From Glossina fuscipes (lineage: Eukaryota > Arthropoda > Insecta > Diptera > Glossinidae), in the NCBI RefSeq assembly GCF_014805625.2, contig NW_023998415.1, positions 34,974,447-35,038,446 on the forward strand: a stretch of 64,000 bases of DNA. Direction: 5' to 3'. The translations under genes and the position numbers were made by a program. Positions 26,047 to 39,065 of the stretch are shown in pieces; position 1 is the first letter of the stretch; the number at the start of each line of letters is the position of its first letter. Under the pieces are notes generated by a model, which was given only the letters and a program-made list of their open reading frames with translations, made no database searches and had not been told where the DNA came from.

Positions 26047-26816
26047 GGTATACCCTACACCACTTGTGATATAGAATATATTAAGTTAGTACGGACATAT
26101 TTAACAAGTAGAAGGGCTTAAGATAAACTCAACTTTTATTATACCGATCGATACAGAATTATTTTGAAATCGATCTAAGCATGTCTGCCCGTCTGTCCCT
26201 CTGACATCTAAATTGTCCATGTAAATTGGTGTTCAAGCGTGTACTTTAAAGAAATTTGGTAACAGTGACGTATTTTGACCCAAGAACGTATGCTAATGAA
26301 AATGGTTCGAATCGGGTCACTTTTTCGACCACTCCCCATATAACGCCCTATTCTAAAAAGTCGTTATATGCAAAAAAAATTTTCAATTTTCAAAAGTTCT
26401 CGACAAAAGTGGCTGAGTAATAATATTTTGGCATTCTAAATTGGAATGAAAACTTTCAACCGGATGGGGCAATTTTTGAATCCCGTCTCATATCACGAAA
26501 ACAGAAAATCATATAACAAAAAAAATATATAATTTTCAATACTTCGCGATGAAAGTCAGATCATAATATAAATTTAACATAAAAAAATTAACTGTACCAA
26601 ATTTGGACCATTTCGCTCCAATTTTTGGACCTTCCCCTAATAAGGATTTTCACGAAAATTGTTCCCTTGTAGAGCAGAAAAGTCAAAGTTTTAATATGCG
26701 CTGGTGGAAAGTGACCCATAGTAGTAATTTCATACGAAAATAAAAATTGTGTTTGACAACGTGTTGTAGGGTGTATTGAATGGTCGCCCTTGCCCAACTA
26801 TAATGTTCTTACTTGC
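26047..26816 (-). mobile_element. Family B repeat, near full-length, inverted
   Basis: Left end TACCCTACACCACTTGTGAT is the B terminus in reverse. The right end carries the head in reverse: GGTCGCCCTTGCCCAACTAT, then AATGTTCTTACTTGC. Internal blocks such as 'ttttgacccaagaacgta' (about 26274) and 'cactttttcgaccactccc' (about 26319) run in reverse order. The segment 26560-26690 closely resembles 51790-51905. Confidence 0.7.
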
Positions 26817-27747
26817 TTTTTTCTTAATTTTTCCACGAAAAGCCCCGAACAGGCCTGCCTTGCTTCTTAGGGATATTAGTATATCTGCTCAACTTGAGTG
26901 AAACGAAAGTGAAAGTTTCTCAGTTGCATCGTATCAAGGGAATATTAAAACGTGTTCCAATGATGATGATGACAACAAAAAGGGTTTTCTTTTCATTTTG
27001 AAAATTAAACAAACTCAGTTTCATGCAAAAAATGCAAATTGTGAATGTTTTCCATAGATGTAACCCGTAAGCCGTAATGGCTCTATTACCGACCGCGCAG
27101 TATATGTGAACAAAAAGCTTTCACGTTTCACATTTTCCCATTAAAGACAGCGTATCGGTCAACATTAGACAACGGGGGGGCATGATATCAGTAATTCCAT
27201 CAAGTAATTTTACTTGAAACTATTGGCATTGATTAATCACGACATACAATTATAGTTTCCATATGCACGTGTGGTGGTAAATAGTGAAATATGGATATAA
27301 ATAAAATTATAAACTTATATTTTATTTATTACTTTTTTTTTTCATTTTCTTGCATTTCCATTTTGATTTTATTTATTAAATTCAAGACACACGTTACAAA
27401 TAAGCGAAAATACAACAATCTGACAGCATAGCAATTTTCAATGCTGTCACTGATTTATCACAAACGTAGAGACATAAATTCATGAATTTCAACATAATTT
27501 CGCTGAAACGGAAATTTTCCACTGATTTTATTTGATGATGATTTATACTTTACACCATTTCTGCTAGTGGGTATATTATTTTTTTTTACGCAATTATGTA
27601 ACATCATCCAAAAGCGATTGAAATAAGTTCGCATTTTCAAAACGGATTGAAGCTTCTCCACGCCTCTCTCTCTGTCTGTTTAATCTCTCATCCCGTATTT
27701 TTGTATTCAACCTAAAAAAATTCTCACTACTGAGATATTGTTATGGT

Positions 27748-28010
27748 ATACTAACGTGTTTTGACCCCCTACTTACGAATCCTATTGAAAATGGATTGTA
27801 TCCGACTATTCTTAGGATCACAAATGTCGAATATTTCCCGATAAAAATCGTTGAGCAACAGTAGTTTGGCATATTAAGTTGTGTGTAAAAAATTGACTTA
27901 GATGCGTCAATTTCTCGTATGACCGTTTCTATGAAAGATGAGTCTTTATATGACAAAATGATATAACGTAACTCTATTTTTTGAACACTCCATTCCAAAT
28001 AAGCAAAGTT
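27748..28010 (-). mobile_element. Family B repeat, interior fragment
   Basis: Carries 'gttttgaccccctacttacg', 'ctattgaaaatggattg', then the 'cgttgagcaacagtagtttg' block in reverse B order. Both ends are missing. Confidence 0.5.
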
Positions 28011-28179
28011 AAATGTTTTTGTTATGAAGCAAAATAACAGAGCATTTCATTACTATTAGGTCGATAGGAAAGCCATTCCGTTTTTTCCTAACTTAATTGC
28101 ATTTTGTCACACCAAACTTCATTACATATTTTGATAGCTGATATAGAAAGGCTTACTTGCAAAAAGATTCGATTAATTC

Positions 28180-28425
28180 ATTCATTCGTTCTCCCTTTTA
28201 TTCAATAATTAATTTCTTCATTCTTTCATTCATTCGGTCATTTAATCCGACATTCATTCATTCATTCATACATTCCGGCATTGGTTCATTCATTCATTCG
28301 CTCATAGGTTCATTCATTTATTCGCACATTCATTCATTCGTTGATTCATTCATTCAATCCTTCATTCATTCATTCATTCATTCATCATTCTTTCAATCAA
28401 TAATTCTTTCATTCATTCATTTCTT
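28180..28425. repeat. Degenerate (ATTC)n array
   Basis: Imperfect ATTC/CATT tetranucleotides for about 250 bp. A 104-residue open frame (FIHSFIHS type) is generated by the repeat. It lies directly upstream of a mariner relic. Confidence 0.85.
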
Positions 28426-28439
28426 GTACGTCGTAATTT

Positions 28440-28790
28440 TTGGTTCAGGCGCTTTCAAATATTGTAAGTGAAAAAGCATCATTTTCGACATATTTTACTT
28501 TTTTACCATCGAAAAGGCAAAAATGCTGTTCAAGCAAGAAAAAAATTTTTCGATGTGTACGCAGAAGATATATTGACAGAATGCCAATCCCAACCGTGGT
28601 TCGCCAAATTTCAATGCGGAAATTTTGACCTTGAAGATGCAACACCTTCTGGAAGGCCAGTTGAAACTGATCCAAACCAAATAAAGGGATTGACTGGTAC
28701 AAAGCGGCGATTCCTAACATAAATGTGAGGTTACCTTTATCGATTTCGACCGTTCATAATAATATATTTATTCTTTGCAAACTTTTATAT
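28440..28790 (+). pseudogene. Truncated mellifera-type mariner transposase
   Basis: An 84-residue open frame (28468-28722) starts MKKHHFRHILLFYHRKGKNA and contains QARKKFFDVYAEDIL, WFAKFQCGNFDLEDATPSGR and DPNQIKGL. These match the N-terminal HTH and linker of mellifera-type mariner transposases (HYRHILLFYFRKGKNASQAAKK; WFxKFRSGDFxLxDxxRSGRP; DxxQIKxxI). Just past the stop, in another frame, LSISTVHN resembles the second helix-turn-helix. The remaining two thirds, including the D,D34D catalytic residues, are absent. Confidence 0.8.
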
Positions 28791-29479
28791 TTTTCTAATT
28801 TCAATTCATTGTTTAGTACCTTCATATCTAAAAACATTAAAACTTGTTCTTAATGCATCGTTTTTGTCCACCCGTTTGATTTGTTTGATAAATTTAATAA
28901 TTTTTGATAAATTGGTTAAAATCCTGTCAGCACGTCAGCCGCAACCGCCGTCGACCATGAGGCGCGTTCTTTTGGTACATATTCATAGAAAAACTGGCAA
29001 AGAGGCTGATAGCATTAATGCGATCAGCCCTGACAAAAATAAATCCGAAATTTCTCAGGTAATATTTATAAAAAATCTCAACTCGCAAGTATTTTTATAA
29101 AAAGATAAAAAAAAAAAGAGGAGAAGAAAACTATAAAAGAATTCAAAAAAAAAAATTATGACACAAGACTGTATTCAGTTTCCGCGGCAACCCGTGAAAA
29201 TGCATGAAAACTTTCCACATTTTATTTCTCTATATATTATATGCAATTAACGTTGGCGTTTTTTTCATTACCCAAGCACAGTAGCTGATGGCCACGAATG
29301 TCCTCAAGTCCTTTTGCGATCAGATACTTTAGTACAATATTTATGTCCTGGCATTGGTAGTAGATAGATTTCACGTTCCCTAATAACTCTCTTCTTTCGC
29401 TATCCAAACTTTTATTCTGTTCGTTCCTCTTCTCTCTCTCTCTCTCTTCTTGGTATTCATTTACGTTCATCCTGTGTGT

Positions 29480-30200
29480 GAAAGAAAACGCTTTGTAATC
29501 GTTTGCAGACGACAGCATCTTGTGTCACTCGTATTCCTTCGGTAAGAAACAATGTAGCAACAAGAAAGAGATTAAACGCTACATAATGACTGACACACTA
29601 CATCGAGATTACATAAACATATCTGAATGGGATTAGACTTAGTAGCGTAAACTTTAACGCAAAGGAAAAATGATGAACTATCGCCCTCTTGTGATGTTGT
29701 CATTGTTCTAGGCATCAGAATGCAAAACGATGTCCATTGGACAGAACATATGTTCGAAGTGTCGAAAGACGTAGCCGAGAGCCTAGGTTTTTTAAAGTGC
29801 TATTAAAAATATTTCATTACAGCCGTTATCCGTACCATTTACGTCTCCTGTATCCAGGCGAAATTAGCGAATAACCCGCATGTGTGGACGGGACTCTTCA
29901 ACCGCATAGAATGAAAGCTCTTGTCCTTATGCTTAGGTACATGCAGAACAACTGCTCTACGGAGCTAAAAGAGATTGGTGCACCAATTAAGTCCTTTAAC
30001 AAGATTGAAAGCCTGCCTCCGCATTTCATTCCACTTGCTCTGGAGTTACCCGCATACCGTGGCTCGTCATTCTTTAACTATACTGCCCGCCTACCAGCAA
30101 TGATCTTTCCCATCGTAACTGACGTGTCCATTTTTAAGACATTCACTCACAAACACTACTTCTTCTCTCCACCCCTCTCTTTCTATAAGCCTTCCTGATC
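29480..30200 (+). pseudogene. Non-LTR retrotransposon, RT and C-terminal relic
   Basis: SFADDSILCHSYSF at about 29500-29541 is the RT catalytic box (FADD) with its usual continuation. VLGIRMQNDVHWTEHMFEVS and KDVAESLGFLK (about 29705-29800) match the block LGxxIxxDVxWxxHxxxVSKxAxxxLGFL of jockey/CR1-type elements. After a stop, 'IYVSCIQAKL' and 'HVW' follow, as in IYxxYIRPxxExxxxVW. At 30080-30198 FNYTARLPAMIFP, DVSIFKTFTHKHY resembles the end of the protein (RxxxLPxxxFxxxxxxxFKxxxxxxL). Stops and frameshifts throughout; dead copy. Different lineage from the 8.8 kb relic. Confidence 0.75.
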
Positions 30201-33200
30201 ATTATCGTGCCCGCATCTACAGCGGACACCATCTTCAACATATTCTTCTGCCAACAAAGCAATTTTCAATCGATATTTCGGACACTTCCACATATCCAGT
30301 CATTTTGCAGACCCTTTTATTTACGAACACAATACCACGTGGTTCAATTCAAGTTAGAAAACGGCGAATAGTCTTTCTTTTAGCATACCTCTTGGATTAA
30401 GAAGAAAGAAAAAATCGAATGTCCTATCTATTAAAATCTTAAATGCCTCAAGTTCTTATATAATCGCACAAGAGTGACTCGGACAAAATGTATTTTCACT
30501 GTAGCAAAAGTTTACTTATACAAAAAGAATTTTTTTTTTTCTTTTTTTTTTTACCTAAATTTATTTTGGTTTGCTGCTAATGATTTCTAAATTACTAAAA
30601 TACTAAATCAATATGAAAGTTTTCAAAAGACTACGCATTATATATTTCACTGTACAATGCATTATGCCGTTCAGGTAAAGAATACGAGTAAGAAATAATT
30701 TTTATTTTCAGTTTAATAGCACAAAAGAGATACCTTCAATAAATGGATATGCAAAGCGAAACCCATTCAATGTATAAAATTATTCGGCTCATCAAAACCT
30801 GCTTAACTGGCTGCATAATGGAAATAGAAGGACGATGTTGTGAATGTACCTGCAATGATATAAACGCGGATGACCGTTTATTTATTGTTGGAGGCGTTCT
30901 TCAACGAAGAGTATGGTTTGACCCGGTTATGGCTTGAGGTACGCAGGAGCTTATCGTTCCTATTGTTCTTTTCAGAATATCTTGGTTTTTAAAAACATTT
31001 TGCTTTTATCTGTTTTCGTTATTGGTATTCTTCTTTCTTAAGTTGTTCCTGTAACTGGCTGCAAAAGTGCATAAAAAAACAACATTGATTGTGCTAAGGT
31101 CAGCGATTCTCAACGTTTCAAAGGCAGCGTGCGGAGTAGCTTATTTTATGAAACGGTTCGAGAAAGACCAACTATTATATAAGAAATGAATTTATTTATT
31201 TATTTTTATTTATTTTTTCTTTTTAATGGAATTTTTGAAGTAAAAGTTAAAAAAAAGAAATGAAACGTTTAGAGATTCCTAATAATGAATGCATTTTTTA
31301 ATGGTTTATTCTATTTTGGGTATAGCAACGATAAATCATTAGTTCTTGCCAGTCATTGTGTACACTTCTTAAATTTTTTTAAAACATCAATCAATATGAC
31401 AGCAGAAGAACTCTTCAAAAAAAATTTCAACTAAAGAACTCGTCGAGTGATAAGCCCAACTACAAATCGGCAGCGGGCGTACGCTTTTGAGTTATGCAAT
31501 GACATTAAAGTTTTTAGCCTAAATTTTGCAAAGAAATAAAATATATAGCATACTTCCGTACATAAGTATGAAAATAGACTCGCAAAAAAATAGCAACAAA
31601 CTTGAACACCATTATCGTGTTCGCATTAAAACTGGTTGTGCACAGGTACACTTATACAGAAATCTCTGCTACGTAGAAAGTTTGCGTCATCACTACCTAC
31701 TCTAGCGGACGATACTATACTCAAGCATTCATAAAGTATAGAAATAGTATCTCGACAGAAACAGCAAGCAGAAGGGAAAAAAAAATAAAAAATATCTCCG
31801 GAACATAGCATTAGAGAGATAAGCACGTAAAAATTGCAAACGATGCACTTTGTTGAGGAAATGTAAGAAAAATTGCTATGAAATCTCATCAAGTGCTTGC
31901 AAATGGATGGCCAGACAAATTCCCCCCCCCCCCCCCCCCCCCACCTTCGTTGGTGTGGATGGCGTGGATGGATGGGTGGGGATGTGTTAGTAAATTCTCT
32001 ATCCAGCGGTCATTATAATAATGTTTGTTTTGCCCTTCCCAGGCAATCGCAATGCATTTCGTGTATGCGTTGGCCTATTTCTAAAAAATTACCTAAATTG
32101 GCTGCAAGACGTAAACGAGAAGAAGCAGCATGCGCGCACCAAATTTCCATTATCATTTCACAACCTTTGTTGTCTGCATGAAGGTTGACACGTAAAATGT
32201 TTAAATGTCTGTCGCTATGTCTCTGCGTTTTTATCGTGCCTGTTGGGACACACAGTGTTAATGATTCTCTTAAATGGCAGTGATTTGTATTGTTTGCCAT
32301 ACGTATTGTACGGGACAGTCTTTGGTTTATGTGAATTATAGTTCAGTATACACGTGCATACATACGCACATATGCGTATACCCATTCACATTTATATACC
32401 GTATACACACACATATGTAAACAATTTGAACCAAAATGTTTTGTTTGAATTAATCTTTATTTCAGATGGTTTAAGCCGTTCGCATTTATTGCCCTCAACC
32501 TGAACCAATTAATTTAACTAATTTTCTCCCGACATTCAAATAATTTGAATGAAAATTCGGACGGAATGTCAAACAGCAATTCAAGGACATTTCCGCACAA
32601 AATAGATATTAGATAATAAAAATTAAGATAAACGGTACGCAGACTTCTCTCTAATTGCGCTCGGCAAACCGTCTTCCGTATATATGGGAAAATATTAAAT
32701 GGTTAACTAAATTTCTCCTTGTACATAATATGCTTTATACAAAATTATGTCCGTCACACATTAATTACCAGTCGCATTCTTTCGGCAAGAAATGGATTCC
32801 ATGCGGCAAAGACAACTGTCATTTTAACGCTGCGCACAAGAAAGACGCATTCTTTGAGTATCACTATAAAAATAAAAGCCACGATCGAACAGATACCAAG
32901 TCATCGCAATCATGCAATTAGTTTTAATCAAAAGCACTTATATCTGCTAATAACAGGGGGAAAGGTAGCACATTCTCAATTAATGTTCGCAACGCTCTCC
33001 AGGCAAGTTTTGCCTAATGAACGAAAACTCACGATACCATCATTGTGGGTTATGTGAGCTCGTAACGCATTCGTATAATTCAACATTCGTAACGATGCAG
33101 CGGCATTATTCTTCAAATTAAGCCAAAAACTAAAAGTTTACCTCAAATAGCGGTTTTTTACAATAAGGCTCTGATGAAAGACTTGTTAGGCTTATATTGA

Positions 33201-33837
33201 AGAATTCCGTTATAGTATGCAAAAACTTTGCTAAAATTTGCTTTCCTGGGCGTGACTTGGAATGCGGAATCTGGCAGAACCATTAGCACCTTATAAGAGT
33301 CGACTTACGCTTATACACCTTGTAAACTCCGAGAATAGATAAACTAGTTTGGGTGTCATCTTTATTGTAAGATTACTTGTAGACGAATTTCATCCGTCGC
33401 TTTTACTAAACGAACTAAATATTCATATTCCAGCCAAGTTTAAACCGTGATTGTTGCGTAATAAAGCTTCCACAAGCCCGTCACCTATCTCGAGTTGCGA
33501 CCCGATCTTCTAATAACTGTGATAATCTTTATGATAAGATGTGATCATCATTGTAAAAAGTGCAGGACTGCTCTTCGGTTTTGCTTAGGTTACGGTTTAG
33601 TTTTCTTGTTGTCATGCTTTTCTATATGGAATTTTATATTTTAACTTAATTTTGGTTTGCTTAGTTGCGTAACCGTTTATTTGTTTATATGACCTGAGTT
33701 TCTTCCTGATTTCGAAACTGATATTTTGCGTACACAATTAGTAATTACTAGTGAACAACTTACAAACATATGGTATTAGACAAATAATTGGTGAATAAAT
33801 ATGCAGGCGTTCCCGTGCTGTATGGAAATCGTGCTAT
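30201..33837. other. Non-coding stretch, nothing recognised
   Basis: No gene found. Contains T runs near 30530-30552, the C run at 31922 and short open frames (64-112 residues) without motifs, including a cysteine-containing 64-residue frame at 30743-30937 that lacks a signal peptide. Confidence 0.45.
31922..31942. repeat. Run of 21 C followed by G-rich segment
   Basis: 21 consecutive C, exceptional in this AT-rich window. Twenty bases on, 31955-31985 is G-rich on the same strand (GGATGG / GGTGGGG units). Both strands could form quadruplex or i-motif structures. The exact run length may be an assembly approximation. Confidence 0.85.
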
Positions 33838-34165
33838 ACAAAACTTTTAGTACCCATAGTACACCATTTGCGCTACAAGGATAAAATAAGTCTGTTCATA
33901 TGTATGCAAGGAATAGAAGAGCTTGGGATAGTCCCACCTTTTATTTTACCGATCTAAGCTGATCTGTCCCTTTGACTGTCTTGTTTTCTTCTAATCAACA
34001 TTCGGGGCGCAATTTTTAAGACATTCTGATGAAATTTGGTGCACTCGTGTATTTTAATCCAAGGGTGAATGCTATTGAAGATGACTGGAATCGGACTGCT
34101 TTTTAAACACTTCTCATATAACGTCTCATTTTAAGGAATTGCGCTAAGGATAACTGTAGGACGAT
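33838..34165 (-). mobile_element. Family B repeat, terminal fragment, inverted
   Basis: Starts GTACCCATAGTACACCATTT, then 'gaatagaagagcttgggata', 'gatctgtccctttgactgtc', 'tttaatccaagggtgaatgc', 'ctattgaagatgactgg' and 'cttctcatataacgtc' in the reverse order of the 6.2-7.1 kb copy. The head is absent. Confidence 0.55.
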
Positions 34166-34853
34166 GTAGGATATTTAACGATGTTCTGCGACTGTGTATG
34201 TATGAGGGTTAATTTACTTATTTAAACTAAGATATAATACAACTTGAACTTAGATATTATATGAATCAAGAAAATGTTTACCGTCCTATGTCGAAACCTT
34301 GTTACACTTAATACCTTAGAATAATGTAAATCAAGGCAATGCGTACTGTTTTAAGGTGCGAAGTTTTATGATGAAAACTTTTTTATAAAATTTCGGTCCA
34401 AATACACACATCTATTTATATATTTACTTATTTATTTACACATGAAATTCAGCTGAAATAAATTAATAAGTGAATTCAAAAAATAAATCTTATGCTAAGC
34501 ATTTATTATTTTTAAGTACATAGATGAAAATGAAAAACGAAGAGAAAATAAAAAGAGTAAAATCCATGTATAAATACGCAAAAGGGAAAAAAAGGCAAAA
34601 CGAAAGAAAAAGTAGGCCCACAGCTAGCACGGAGGCATACGCGCAGTCGGTGTAAATACGTGTTGGGGGGTGAACCGCTAAGCTGTTGCGGATATGCAAA
34701 AAGCTTTGCAATCGATCATAAGAAATAAATGAGAGTCTTTTTCTTACGTAATTGTCATTATTTTTAGCTATTTGGATAATCGTTTAACAAAACACAGCGG
34801 TGGTCCACGTCTATGTAAAGAAGTATCAGTGCCCAGACTAAGAAGTAGTCTGT

Positions 34854-34855
<2 letters not shown>
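34166..34855. other. Non-coding stretch, nothing recognised
   Basis: AT-rich DNA between a B fragment and the CT array. No motif seen. Confidence 0.45.

Positions 34856-34899
<44 letters not shown>
34856..34899. repeat. (TC)n microsatellite at left edge of gap
   Basis: Pure TC dinucleotides running into the N block, so the true array length is unknown. Confidence 0.95.
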
Positions 34900-35380
34900 N
34901 NNNNNNNNNNNNNNNNNNNNNNNNNNNNNNNNNNNNNNNNNNNNNNNNNNNNNNNNNNNNNNNNNNNNNNNNNNNNNNNNNNNNNNNNNNNNNNNNNNNN
35001 NNNNNNNNNNNNNNNNNNNNNNNNNNNNNNNNNNNNNNNNNNNNNNNNNNNNNNNNNNNNNNNNNNNNNNNNNNNNNNNNNNNNNNNNNNNNNNNNNNNN
35101 NNNNNNNNNNNNNNNNNNNNNNNNNNNNNNNNNNNNNNNNNNNNNNNNNNNNNNNNNNNNNNNNNNNNNNNNNNNNNNNNNNNNNNNNNNNNNNNNNNNN
35201 NNNNNNNNNNNNNNNNNNNNNNNNNNNNNNNNNNNNNNNNNNNNNNNNNNNNNNNNNNNNNNNNNNNNNNNNNNNNNNNNNNNNNNNNNNNNNNNNNNNN
35301 NNNNNNNNNNNNNNNNNNNNNNNNNNNNNNNNNNNNNNNNNNNNNNNNNNNNNNNNNNNNNNNNNNNNNNNNNNNNNNNN
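34900..35380. other. Assembly gap (481 N)
   Basis: All N. Flanked on the left by a TC array and on the right by a TCTA array, so the missing DNA is probably simple repeat at both edges. The real size may differ from 481. Confidence 0.99.
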
Positions 35381-35494
<114 letters not shown>

Positions 35495-36577
35495 AGCCTA
35501 ACTCTCCATCTATCATCTCTCTCTGACTGTGCTTCTCTTTCTATGCCGTACTTTAGTCAAAGGACTAGTACATATGAACTTCCAGGGAAAAAAAAAAATA
35601 AATAATAATAATAATAATAAAAGTAAAAAATGCTTATTGCCTTATTGCCGAAAAAATGAACGAGACCACTACCGATGAAAATAATAACTATATCAGAATA
35701 TTCTTTGAACTGAAGTAAAAAAAAAAATAAAAAATAAATAAAATAATAATAATATGACATGCGTACGCAACAATAAACGTACCTTCAACACCCTATAAAA
35801 ACATTTCAATACAAAATATTGTCTATGAAGCATTCAGTAGCATAAAGCACAGCAAGTTAAACTTGATGCATTCATCAAATTTATTCAATTCTTACTTTTG
35901 CCATTAGTATCCATCCATACAATTAAAGGAACATTTACCTCTATCGCTATACGGTTTCGGTTCACGTTTGACTGTACAATTCTCAATATACTTATACATA
36001 TGTTAGATATATTAGTGTTCTCTTCTCTAATTTAAACTTTTAACTAAACATATAGCGCCACTTCATTATGGTAGCGTATCTAGTACCAGAGTATAAAACT
36101 GTTCACATGTTGTTTACAATTTCTTGGCACGATTGCACCGGAATCGAGCATAAAACGAGAAATTCTCATATATATAGTAAAAACATCCATATATATATTT
36201 GATATTACATACCTTTGTATGTGTGCTAATGTCTTGATGTGTTTGTGTTTCTATTATTTGTAAGCAAGCTCACAGTGGTGTAATAAAATATTTTTGTAGT
36301 GGTTCTTACTTTTCAGTTATACGTCTTTTCCGCCTTTTGCTCTGGCATTTTATACTTGTAGTGGTATTCGTGTTTACTTATATGTTATGCACAGGATTTT
36401 GGCCAACCATACAAATAGGCTTAGATCATCAGCATGAAAAGAGTACAAATTTAGGTTTTTCTGTTTTTGTTTGTTTGTTTATTTGAAAATATCTTCCTAT
36501 TGTTGGTAGTAATAAAATTGTCCACAAGTCGGTTGTGGATTTTCTGTTTATGTTAGATTATGCGAAATAAAGCATTT

Positions 36578-36613
<36 letters not shown>

Positions 36614-38399
36614 TGATATATATATATATTTTTTTTTTTATATTTATATATATACATATATGTATGTATATGTATATGCGTATCTGTATATTTATTTATT
36701 TTTGTGTACATATATATATGTGTATATATATATATATATACATATATGTATATCTATACTTACTTAGAAGCACTAACCATACATATGGACCCTACATGTA
36801 TATACATGTATATATGCATGAAAGTATATTAGTTGCATGTGATTGCATTTGTATACATAAACACACACAATGGAATTATGTGGAGTTTTAAATGTAAGCC
36901 CTACACAAATGGTCTTAAAGCTATTGTGGCATAAAGAAACGACAACTAATTTCTTTAAAAGTCTGAAAAAAATATATATATATATCTAAACATATACATA
37001 TTTAGAAAAAATGAAGAAGTAAACGTATAACCAAAGAAAACAATGCCAAAGAAATGGAAAGGAAAAGACCAATAAATTACAGTGACATGTCTACCGTTAT
37101 ATGCACAAATATATCGCTGTGACCTTGTTTCATAGGACTAGTGGAAGCAATAAAATTAATACGCTTTTAGTTTCGGTAAATACTTATGGACTTTCCATAC
37201 CACCTGTCATCAAAAATGCATCTCATTTATAATAATATATTTTGGACAATCGCAGACAGGATGAGATTCAGGAATTTTTCATGCACAATACGAAACGGTA
37301 TTTATTTTAATCTACGATATTCACGGCTCTACAGTATAGGGCCACAATTGCTCAATACATAATATAATTTCATTAAGAAGATAAAAGAGTTAATACGTGG
37401 ACTAAAATTGACAATATATATAATTTTAGACATTTTAAAAGAAGATTCCATTTATGCATCTAACCACTACAGTTTGGAGAATTCGACTTATTTCCCTCCT
37501 ATAGATTGTAAATAAAATTTGTCTTTAAAGAATTTTGGAAAGATTCGCAAAGGATCTATAACTCTGTCGTATTGGATAACGTGGTAGCTTTTCTATGCCC
37601 GTAGTACTTACACTATGTAAGCTTCAAAAATGTCAAATTATATGAGAACAAAGTGCCGTTTGCAGAAACGTTTATTTGTTTATTGACTTCGGGGACGACG
37701 GTAACTGAAAGTCGTCTCTGGTAATATTACATTGCTCGCCATAAAATCATCTGAGCGCTAGAACACAAGTATGCGAGCTGGACAAATGTGGAAAATAAAA
37801 TATTCGAATCATTACATTGATAATTACATAAGACAAACGCACGAACAACTTTCGAAATTATTGTGAGTTGAGCAGGCAAACATTTCCAAAGTTTTAAAGC
37901 GAATAATTCCCAAGCAAATAAATTTGAAGCGCTTCTCTCTTAGAAAGAAATTCGAAAACTATTTTGCATCGATTGTAACACACGTAAAATTGTGCATATG
38001 GTATCTCCACTACTAAGTCTATCAATCATTCTTTTTTCCAACCACTAAATGTTTTCATGAACTAATTATGACTTGTCCGTTTACTATATCAAGCAATGGG
38101 TTGAAACCGATACTGCTTAAAGAGATGGGCAGTTTATAGTCGATGAAGACCGTTAATTATACACTGCACACCACTTCGCCCAATATCGATTCGTAATTTA
38201 TTCTCGTGGAAATATATCACAAATTATACTTTGTTGCCGTGTAAGGGCTTAGTGTTTTTGCGAATCCTTAAACAAAATGGAGTCCAAATAGTGGTCCTAC
38301 ATTGTTAAAATGTACTTCAACTAATTTGTATGTGAAGTTACTCTTGTAGTTCTATTTTCTTCATAAATTATTGAAAATTGAACTAGTTCTCATATAAAC
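35495..38399. other. Non-coding stretch with AT arrays
   Basis: No gene recognised. The segment 36580-36760 is a near-continuous array of TA, TATG and TATC units; the 92-residue open frame over it (YIYIYI type) is an artefact. Confidence 0.5.
36580..36760. repeat. Compound TA / TATG / TATC microsatellite
   Basis: TA tract at 36583-36611, then imperfect TATA, TATG and TACA units to about 36760, with a T run near 36631. Confidence 0.85.
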
Positions 38400-38710
38400 A
38401 ACTACACTTCATATGAACGTTCATATGGGCGAGATTTAAAAAAATTAGAACGTGCGATCCAAATATCGTCATTGTTAAAATAAATATTCTTTTCAAAATA
38501 TTAGCCGATGCGGAATGTGATCGCGAAATTGATCCGGATAAATGCAAAACGCATTAATGTACGCAATTTTGGTCAAGATGTGTAAAAAATCACAGCGTTT
38601 AGATGACAAGAACGTAAGAATGCTTCTAAATCAATTAATATAATAAAAGATACATGGACTGTCGGTCCTTCGGGGTGTTACGCACATGCCTACTATTCTA
38701 TATATCCACC
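38400..38710 (+). mobile_element. Family B repeat, degraded
   Basis: Shows 'gaacgttcatatgggcgaga', 'gaacgtgcgatccaaatat', 'ttggtcaagatgtgtaaaaa', then 'gacaagaacgtaagaatgct', 'aataaaagatacatggactg' and 'ggggtgttacgcacatgcc', the order of the B interior and 3' part. The head is missing. It lies just before a TAA-tailed retrotransposon end. Confidence 0.5.
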
Positions 38711-38773
38711 TGAGCGGTCAAGTAGGCAAATAATCTCGGCGAACTACTCGATGGTCATGGATAGATTTTAAAA

Positions 38774-38868
38774 TAAAGCCGATAGCCTTAGATGCTAGCG
38801 CATTAACACTTTAGTCTTAGAATTTATTTCTCTGGCTAAATTAAGAGTAATAATATTAATAATAAATA
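38774..38868 (+). mobile_element. TAA-tailed non-LTR retrotransposon 3' end
   Basis: Shares with 58002-58080 and 63301-63400 (both inverted) the blocks 'gatgctagcgcat / tgctagtgc', 'ttagtcttagaatttattt' and 'ctctggc...aatta', ending in TAA/TAATAA units. TAA-repeat tails are typical of I-type and related non-LTR elements. Only the last ~100 bp are present. Confidence 0.55.
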
Positions 38869-39065
38869 TATAAACAATTGAGTTTCCTTAAAACTATATA
38901 AAAACTTAAAACTTAATTACATATCATGTATATATGCTCAGACTAGTTAACATCGCGTTACATTGAAACATAATTGCTTACAACGAACTTGCATATGCAT
39001 GCATAGGAGAGGTTGTAGTGTATTTTTTTTCCTACTTGAAAATAAAAATATATTTTATGATAAGA

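Noticed and set aside
28157..28471. 104-residue frame of FIHS repeats
   Set aside because: Encoded by the ATTC tetranucleotide array.
30743..30937. Small cysteine-containing frame that could be a secreted peptide
   Set aside because: No signal peptide, irregular cysteines, no splice or promoter support.
36613..36891. 92-residue YIYIYI frame
   Set aside because: Comes from the TA/TATG array.
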